This document shows positions 27,488-32,174 of a DNA stretch of 32,174 nucleotides, in pieces. The DNA lies in contig JAJDEI010000270.1 in NCBI GenBank assembly GCA_029259845.1, positions 1-32,174 on the forward strand. Reading direction: 5' to 3'. The notes beneath the pieces are model-generated. The model was not told where the DNA came from and made no database searches. It saw only the letters and a program-made list of their open reading frames with translations. The number at the start of each line of letters is the position of its first letter. Within the stretch, counting starts at the first letter, position 1. The translations under genes were made by a program, and so were the position numbers. The stretch is from Planctomycetaceae bacterium. Its GTDB lineage: Bacteria; Planctomycetota; Planctomycetia; Planctomycetales; Planctomycetaceae.

Positions 27488-27516
27488 CCCGCGTGCATCC
27501 GTCAGGTCAGAGCCGC

Positions 27517-27600
27517 ACCGAATGACAGGGTGACGGCGGGTCAGAGTGACAGGGTGAGAGAGTGACGGCGTGGTAGAGTGACGGCGTGAGAGAGTGATGG
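27517..27600 (+). repeat. Degenerate 'gtgac/gagag' simple repeat
   Basis: The stretch consists of imperfect copies of AGAGTGACGGCGTG and AGGGTGACGG (for example 27561-27573 and 27576-27588). It starts the repeat island between the RraA-like gene and the HtrA-type gene. No function is seen. Confidence 0.65.
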
Positions 27601-27601
27601 A

Positions 27602-27733
27602 TGGCCCAGTCGGCACGGCAGGGTGCCGCAGGCACTGAATGCCTCACACTCGGCTCACAATCTGTCTGAAATGTCCCAATGCTGAGTGCGAGACATCTTG
27701 TCGCTTCGCGACCCAGCCGAATCGGCTGGGCCA
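27602..27733 (+). repeat. 131-bp repeat family, copy 2
   Basis: It has the same orientation and layout as 16501-16631: TGGCCCAGTCG at the left, CGGCTGGGCCA at the right, and the shared blocks GGGTGCCGCAGGCAC, ATGCCTCACACTC and CTTGTCGCTTCGCGA. The right end folds as CCCAGCCGaatCGGCTGGG. The first 60 bases match at all but about seven positions, while the middle is more diverged. Confidence 0.85.
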
Positions 27734-27751
27734 CCCATCACTGATCCGGGA

Positions 27752-27774
27752 GTTGGAGTTCAAGCTTTAGCTTG
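27752..27774 (+). repeat. GTTGGAGTTCA palindrome repeat, copy 1
   Basis: GTTGGAGTT is followed by the perfect palindrome CAAGCT-TT-AGCTTG (27761-27774). A second copy in inverted orientation lies at 27923-27945 with the stem changed to CAGCCT/AGGCTG, that is with pairing preserved. The two face each other across the 76-bp repeat at 27803-27878. Confidence 0.8.
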
Positions 27775-27802
27775 TTGTCGCAGCCGGAAAGGATTCACAG
27801 TT

Positions 27803-27878
27803 GGGGTCCGGCACCATTTTCGGTGGAAAACAGTGCCCGGCTCGACGGGGGTGATGGCCGAAGATGGTGCCTGACCCC
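27803..27878. repeat. 76-bp palindromic repeat, copy 2
   Basis: The ends GGGGTCCGGCACCATTTT (from 27803) and CCGAAGATGGTGCCTGACC (from 27858) pair with two mismatches over 21 bases. It is homologous, in inverted orientation, to 1276-1351, with exactly the same 76-base length. Confidence 0.9.
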
Positions 27879-27882
27879 CGAA

Positions 27883-29517
27883 TCACCGTGCCAGAGCCGC
27901 CCGACCTGCGAACGGTGACTCGCAGCCTGAAGGCTGAACTCCAACGCGGGGTTCCCAGAGGATCAGACGGTCTGTCGGCGTGCCGTCTTCGAGCCGCCGG
28001 ACCTTGAGCAGCAGCGGACCGTCAGCCGCATGGCGTGCAACAATGTCGGAAAAGTCTTCCACGTCAACGACCGGCGTCCTGGCGACCTCAATGATGCAAT
28101 CGTACAGACGAAGCCCCGCGCTCGCCGATGCGTACGAAGGCAGCGACATGACGGCCAGTCCTCGTGCCGACGCACTGAGTCCGAGCTGAGGGGCCAATTG
28201 CTCGTCGACGCGGTGCAACGAAAGGCCGGCGTTCTGGATGGCGCCCTCGGAAGTCGTCTGCCTCCGTTCGCGCGGCAGTTTGCTTTGCGAATCGAGCTGC
28301 GTGCGGTCGACCAGCCGCACCATAACCGTCGTGCGCTGCCCTCCGCGGATGATCAACAAGCGAACCGTGCGGTTCACTTCGGTGAGACTGACGAGGTGGA
28401 TCAAATGGCTTTCGTCCTCGATGTCGCGACCGTCGAAGCTGAGAATGATGTCGTCCGGCCGCAACCCCGCCGCCGCGGCCGGTGACTTCGGCAGCACCCG
28501 CACGACGCGCGCCCCCCGAGACCGGTCGAGCGAGTATTTGCGGGCTTTCTCGGCGTTGAAATCCTCATCCAGCCGCACGCCCAGGTAGGCCCGCTGCACC
28601 CGGCCCGATGTCACCAGTTGCCGAACGACTTGCTGCACGAGATTGCTGGGAATACTGAATCCGATCCCCTCGTTCCCGCCACTGCTGGAGGCGATGGCCG
28701 TGTTGATGCCCACAATGTGGCCATGCATGTCGATCAACGGTCCGCCGCTGTTGCCGGGGTTGATCGCCGCGTCGGTTTGCAGAAAATCCTGATTGAGCAC
28801 GTCCCGCCCGGAGCCGAGATTGAGCGCCCGGCGTCCCTTGGCACTGATGATGCCGAAGGTCACCGACTTGCTCAGGCCGAAGGGGCTGCCCATGGCGAGC
28901 ACCCAATGGCCGATGCCGAGGGCGTTGCTGTCTCCCCAACTGGCGGCTTGGAGCCGTTCGCCGCGCACCTTGAGCACGGCGACGTCCGTGTCGAGGTCTT
29001 CTCGCTTGTCGTACGGGCGAATGATGCGGCCGTCATACAACTTAATCGTGATGTCGGGCAGTTTGGCACCGGCGACGACATGCTGGTTTGTGACGGCAAA
29101 GACGTCCTCGCTGCCGGCCAGTTTCATCAGCACGCCCGAACCGGTTTCCTCGATCGTCCCGCCTCTGCGTCCGGTCCGATGGCTCTGAATGTGGACCAGA
29201 CTGGGCGTGACCAACTGCGCGATTTTGGCGAAGTGGCGGCTCGCTTCAATCACCACCGGAACATAATTGCCGTCGTCAAGCGGGACGGAGACCGGCACAA
29301 CGCCCGCCTCGGCGATGACGTCGGGAGGCGAAGCGAGCGACTGTCCGGGATCGGCGACCGCGTGATCAACGGTCGTGAGGTCGAGGGGCGTGAGGTCGAG
29401 GGGCGTGACGGCGGCGGTCGCCCGATCGGCCACCGGGTGATCTGCGTTGGCGGCCATCGGCGCGGATCCGCCGGCCAACAGCGCAAGGATGCTCCACAAT
29501 CCGATCGATCTGTCCAT
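27883..29517 (-). CDS. HtrA/DegP-type periplasmic serine protease
   Basis: The 544-residue protein has a signal peptide (SIGLWSILALLAGGSAPMAA), so it acts outside the cytoplasmic membrane, degrading or refolding damaged proteins. The trypsin-like domain has the full triad: His146 in TNQHVV, Asp178 in DTDVAVL and Ser257 in NPGNSGGPL. Two PDZ-type regions follow (about 308-400 and 425-520), the first with YLGVRLDE and GLRPDDIILSFDGRDI. A 15-bp duplication (29374-29403) gives the repeat TPLDLTPLDL in the linker after the signal. The last ~20 residues (RVGVQPSGCESPF...) are encoded by a dispersed repeat and are probably not ancestral. GGAAGGGG precedes the ATG. Confidence 0.93.
   Translation of the reverse strand: MDRSIGLWSILALLAGGSAPMAANADHPVADRATAAVTPLDLTPLDLTTVDHAVADPGQSLASPPDVIAEAGVVPVSVPLDDGNYVPVVIEASRHFAKIAQLVTPSLVHIQSHRTGRRGGTIEETGSGVLMKLAGSEDVFAVTNQHVVAGAKLPDITIKLYDGRIIRPYDKREDLDTDVAVLKVRGERLQAASWGDSNALGIGHWVLAMGSPFGLSKSVTFGIISAKGRRALNLGSGRDVLNQDFLQTDAAINPGNSGGPLIDMHGHIVGINTAIASSSGGNEGIGFSIPSNLVQQVVRQLVTSGRVQRAYLGVRLDEDFNAEKARKYSLDRSRGARVVRVLPKSPAAAAGLRPDDIILSFDGRDIEDESHLIHLVSLTEVNRTVRLLIIRGGQRTTVMVRLVDRTQLDSQSKLPRERRQTTSEGAIQNAGLSLHRVDEQLAPQLGLSASARGLAVMSLPSYASASAGLRLYDCIIEVARTPVVDVEDFSDIVARHAADGPLLLKVRRLEDGTPTDRLILWEPRVGVQPSGCESPFAGRAALAR
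27923..27945 (-). repeat. GTTGGAGTTCA palindrome repeat, copy 2 (coding)
   Basis: On the minus strand it reads GTTGGAGTT then the palindrome CAGCCT-TC-AGGCTG. It lies inside the 3' end of the HtrA-type gene and encodes VGVQPSGC. Compared with copy 1, the two changed stem positions keep base pairing. Confidence 0.8.
29374..29403 (-). repeat. 15-bp in-frame tandem duplication
   Basis: CGTGAGGTCGAGGGG occurs twice in tandem (29374-29388, 29389-29403) within the HtrA-type gene. Being 15 bases long, it keeps the frame and duplicates a five-residue unit in the flexible linker after the signal peptide. Confidence 0.9.
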
Positions 29518-29650
29518 CTGCGGTCCCCTTCCGTGGATTCCGCGCCAACGACAGGCCGCCTAGCGGGGCATTTGCCCGATCCCGCCTCATCATTGCGGGT
29601 TGCGCGGGACGCCGGCTCCGCATGAGCCGGCGGGAGGGCAAATGGTCGCT

Positions 29651-30103
29651 TCAGGAGTCAATGTCGATGTCGCTGAGCGTCAGCTCTCTGTCCGATTGCC
29701 GGGCCTGGAATTCGATCGCTGATTCCCAGTCGGCATCGCCGTCTGCGAAATCGCCGCCGGACTCTTCCTGCACCCGCTGACAAGTGACACAGGAAGACGT
29801 GTACGGCAGCGCCCGCAATCGGGTGATCGGAATCGAACGCCCGCAGAGTTCACATTTTCCGTAACGGCCCTCCCGGATCGCCCGGATCGCCTTTTCGATC
29901 TTCTGCAACTCGCGTGTTTCCAGGGCGGCGAGCTGAGAGTTGATCTCCCGTTCCACGCCCTCGAAGGCGACATCGCCCAAATCGCTGCTTCCGGCACTGG
30001 ACGGGCGGGACAGTGTATTCTGAAATCCCAGCTTGCTCCGCAGATCGTCTCGTTGGACAAGCAGGCGTTGGTGAAGTCTCAGCAGGGCATCTTTGCGGGC
30101 CAT
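29651..30103 (-). CDS. DksA/TraR-type zinc-finger protein
   Basis: The 150-residue protein has the DksA/TraR layout: two N-terminal helices forming a coiled coil (about residues 1-70) and a C4 zinc finger with Cys84, Cys87, Cys105 and Cys108 (CELCGRS...SSCVTCQ). Between the helices DLGDVA (Asp41, Asp44, Ala46) matches the D-x-x-D-x-A coiled-coil tip that DksA inserts into the RNA polymerase secondary channel. A transcription role, possibly with ppGpp, is therefore plausible. An acidic C-terminal tail (about 115-150, ending SDIDIDS) is added. The ATG at 30103 has GAGG seven bases upstream. It lies 133 bases upstream of, and on the same strand as, the HtrA-type gene. Confidence 0.9.
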   Translation of the reverse strand: MARKDALLRLHQRLLVQRDDLRSKLGFQNTLSRPSSAGSSDLGDVAFEGVEREINSQLAALETRELQKIEKAIRAIREGRYGKCELCGRSIPITRLRALPYTSSCVTCQRVQEESGGDFADGDADWESAIEFQARQSDRELTLSDIDIDS

Positions 30104-30670
30104 CGAAAATCCTCATCACGACGCGGTGGGTGATGCACCGGTTTCATCCTGCAATCGAGGTGCGTTTGTTCACAGTGGCGGTCTCCGACCGACCAGAGGT
30201 CGCAAATCACGAAAGAGTCGGCGTTGGGGAAGTGACATCTGGCCGCCGGCTCGGTGAGTCGCATCATTCTACCGGGGCAGGGCAAGCACTTGAAAGGGGC
30301 TGCTTTCAGCATTGGACCGCAACCCTCGCCCCAGTCGAGGGATACGGCGTTTCGAGGGCACCAAACGAGGACTGCCTCCCGCCGTTGGAGATGAGGCAGG
30401 GCAGTGATCACCCAGCGCGCAGCACCCGAAACCGACCTGACGAGAAGAACGAAACACAGATCTGAGCCGATCAGCACAGAGTGGCCCGCAAGCGACGGGA
30501 GTGAAGCCTCCCCGAGATCCGTGCCCATTGGTGAAATCCGTGGTCTCTGAGAGAACCCCAGCGCAGCCTCTGGCCGCAACCAAAAACAAAAGACAGAAAC
30601 CGCGGAATACGCGGTTAGTCACGGAAGGAAGGCGGCCTTGTTTGCCATGACGAGCACTTTCATTCGCCGC

Positions 30671-30720
30671 ATTCGCCCGATTCGTGGTTCCCTGTTTTCA
30701 ACCACGAAATTCGCGAATGC
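30671..30720 (+). repeat. 50-bp hairpin repeat, copy 2
   Basis: TTCGTGGTT (30681-30689), loop CCCTGTTTTC and AACCACGAA (30700-30708) form a perfect 9-bp stem. It is a direct repeat of 7301-7350 (43 of 50 identical), with one base pair exchanged in the stem and an identical loop. Confidence 0.85.
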
Positions 30721-30909
30721 CTCTGTCCCGGGATCGCCGATCGACGGAGCGACTGGGAAACGGATCGACTGGAAATTCTTCGGCGGAGTGTCCACGCGAC
30801 GTCGTGCGACCGGCCAATTCGACAAGCTCCCCGGAGCTTGCCCCACTCTGCAAAGCGACAACCTCACAGCAGCCGGCACAGCATGCCCAACACGCTGCGT
30901 CGCTCACGT

Positions 30910-30959
30910 CCCGCCGTACACGTAGCCCGCCGTACACCGTAGCCCGCCGTGCACCGTAG
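30910..30959 (+). repeat. 16-17-bp tandem array
   Basis: Three units: CCCGCCGTACACGTAG (30910-30925), CCCGCCGTACACCGTAG (30926-30942) and CCCGCCGTGCACCGTAG (30943-30959). It ends 29 bases before the yidC stop. Confidence 0.9.
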
Positions 30960-30988
30960 CGTGCCCTGTCCCGTGCCCCGATGGGTGT

Positions 30989-32174
30989 TCAGCGGCGCGG
31001 CTTGGCCTTGCGGCTTTGGCCGCCTTGTTTGCCGTTCGTGGGGTTCTTGGCCTGATCGGCGGCTTCCATGAGACGCTGGAGCAGTCCGGGCGGCTTGGGT
31101 TCGGAATCGTCAGGTTGCGGCGAACTGCCGCCGCGGTCCTGGTCGCCGCCCGCTGAAGACGCGTCGCCGGACGATGCGTCAGCCCCGGTCGCGTCGGTGA
31201 GTGCCAGCAACTTCCGTTCGCAGATGCCCCACAGGCTGGAGGCGATGAAGTACACACACAGTCCTGCCGGGACGCGGTAGAACATGAATCCGATGAAGAT
31301 CGTAAAGAAATTCATCATCTTGTACTGCATGGCCTGCTCTTCCGACGTGGGCGGAGGCATGAACATCTTCTGCTGAATGACGAACAGGGCCACGGTGATC
31401 AGCGGCAGCACGTTGAAGTGCGTCCAGCCGACAATCGGCAGCGCAAACCCGAACGCAAACACCTGGTCGGGAGCTGCCAGATTGTCGACCCACAGGAACT
31501 TGGCCATCCGCAGGTCGACCGAGTTGTACAGCGCCTGGTACAAGCCGATGAAGATCGGCAACTGCAGGAACATGGGCAGGCAACCGGCGAGCGGGTTGAA
31601 GCCATGCTTGGCCATAAACTCGCGATACTCCTTCGCCATCTTCTCCTGGTCGTCTTTGTATTTCTCGCGAATGGCCTGCATCTTCGGCTGCAGTTCCTTC
31701 ATCCGCAGTTGGTTCTGCGCCATCTTGCGGGAGACCGGGAACATGCAGGCCCGCACCACGACCGTCAGCATGATGATCGCCAGCCCGTACGGTGCCAGCA
31801 GCGTGTGATGGAAGAAGTTGAGCACGGCCAGCATGCCGCGGCTGATGATCGCGAACCAGCCAAAGTTCTGCACACCGGTCGCATGCAGCGGCTTGAGCAA
31901 TTCGTTGCGTTTGGGGCCAAAAAACAGACGGAACCGGTGCTCGAGGGTTTTGGCCGGTTCCAGCGAGACCATTTCCGACCGCAGCAGGACACTCACGTCG
32001 CTCCAGGCATCCTTCTTCGGGTTCCGGCGGACGAGCGCCGGACGGGCTTCGGAGAAGTACCGTGACTCAAGCTGATTGCCCTGCGGCAGGATGAGCGCCG
32101 CGAAGTATTGGACGTCGACGCCGACGTATTGCAGCGGCGATTTCCACGTCTCAATCGCCGCCGGATCCCCAGCC
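30989..32174 (-). CDS. yidC: Membrane protein insertase YidC (C-terminal part)
   Basis: YidC inserts and folds proteins in the cytoplasmic membrane, alone or with SecYEG. The frame is open to the right edge, so the N-terminus is missing; a GTG at 31996 is internal. The edge part (YVGVDVQYFAALILPQ) belongs to the periplasmic domain that precedes the conserved core. The core has LAPYGLAIIMLTVVVRACMF with the substrate-contacting arginine region, the cytoplasmic coiled-coil KELQPKMQAIREKYKDD, FNPLAGCLPMFLQLPIFIGL, and C-terminal membrane segments ending FYRVPAGLCVYFIASSLWG. A Ser/Asp/Gly-rich and basic tail (ending KAKPRR) may contact ribosomes. Its usual partners rpmH and rnpA are not in the window. 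Confidence 0.95.
   Translation of the reverse strand, partial: AGDPAAIETWKSPLQYVGVDVQYFAALILPQGNQLESRYFSEARPALVRRNPKKDAWSDVSVLLRSEMVSLEPAKTLEHRFRLFFGPKRNELLKPLHATGVQNFGWFAIISRGMLAVLNFFHHTLLAPYGLAIIMLTVVVRACMFPVSRKMAQNQLRMKELQPKMQAIREKYKDDQEKMAKEYREFMAKHGFNPLAGCLPMFLQLPIFIGLYQALYNSVDLRMAKFLWVDNLAAPDQVFAFGFALPIVGWTHFNVLPLITVALFVIQQKMFMPPPTSEEQAMQYKMMNFFTIFIGFMFYRVPAGLCVYFIASSLWGICERKLLALTDATGADASSGDASSAGGDQDRGGSSPQPDDSEPKPPGLLQRLMEAADQAKNPTNGKQGGQSRKAKPRR

Larger units (their letters stand above)
30104..30988. other. 885-bp spacer between the zinc-finger gene and yidC
   Basis: I see no gene here; open frames on both strands (for example 30638-30925 plus) look like shadows of repeats. The stretch holds the second 50-bp hairpin repeat (30671-30720) and a 16-17-bp tandem array (30910-30959), with a short AACCGCGG/CCGCGG-like inverted stretch near 30598-30617. 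Confidence 0.55.

Noticed and set aside
30638..30925. Small 95-codon plus-strand gene
   Set aside because: It spans the 50-bp hairpin repeat and part of the tandem array; the coding appearance comes from repeats.

Overview
The window is a GC-rich chromosomal stretch from a bacterium that is almost certainly a member of the Planctomycetota. The evidence is a Tat-exported DUF1501 protein, a tetrahydromethanopterin-type formyltransferase (Ftr) in a bacterium, a long conserved anti-sigma/FecR-like membrane protein, a secreted propeller-type hydrolase, degraded ISKra4- and IS1380-type transposases, and many short palindromic intergenic repeats of the kind seen in these genomes. Genus cannot be assigned from the sequence. 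No tRNA, rRNA, CRISPR array, phage or plasmid module was seen.

Layout. 1-2219: a 13-bp minisatellite runs into psd, followed by pssA, so the two phosphatidylethanolamine synthesis steps sit together. 2220-6604: ribE and rsmA/ksgA (overlapping by one base), guaB, and a secreted protein of unknown function overlapping the guaB 3' end. 6605-7575: an IS1380-type transposase remnant and several hairpin repeats. 7576-10184 (minus): a membrane GAF-GGDEF diguanylate cyclase and an SDR oxidoreductase. 10380-11395: an ISKra4-type transposase pseudogene carrying two single-base deletions and a 157-bp MITE-like insertion. 11715-16384 (plus): aldehyde dehydrogenase, Ftr and a polytopic membrane protein resembling GT-C glycosyltransferases. 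16650-19874: a secreted propeller-type hydrolase (minus) diverging from the DUF1501 protein (plus). 20182-25381 (plus): nadB, a J-domain/leucine-rich protein and a 773-residue membrane protein. 25601-27487: a DUF309 protein (minus) and an RraA-like protein (plus). 27517-27945: a dense repeat island that supplies the C-terminus of the next gene. 27883-32174 (minus): an HtrA-type protease, a DksA/TraR-type zinc-finger protein and the C-terminal part of yidC, which runs off the right edge.

The genes are mostly housekeeping: phospholipids, riboflavin, rRNA methylation, GMP, NAD, membrane insertion and periplasmic quality control. They are separated by repeat-rich spacers. The unusual content is largely in those spacers. 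(i) At the 5' end of psd, each copy of the 13-bp repeat carries an ATGA, making two interleaved chains of nine-codon mini-ORFs that both end on in-frame psd start candidates. (ii) At least five separate palindromic repeat families occur in two or more copies here, some with compensatory stem changes. (iii) A TIR-bounded small element carries a large palindrome into a dead transposase. (iv) A repeat has become the last 20 codons of the HtrA-type protease gene. All functional statements are by motif recognition; no database search was run.
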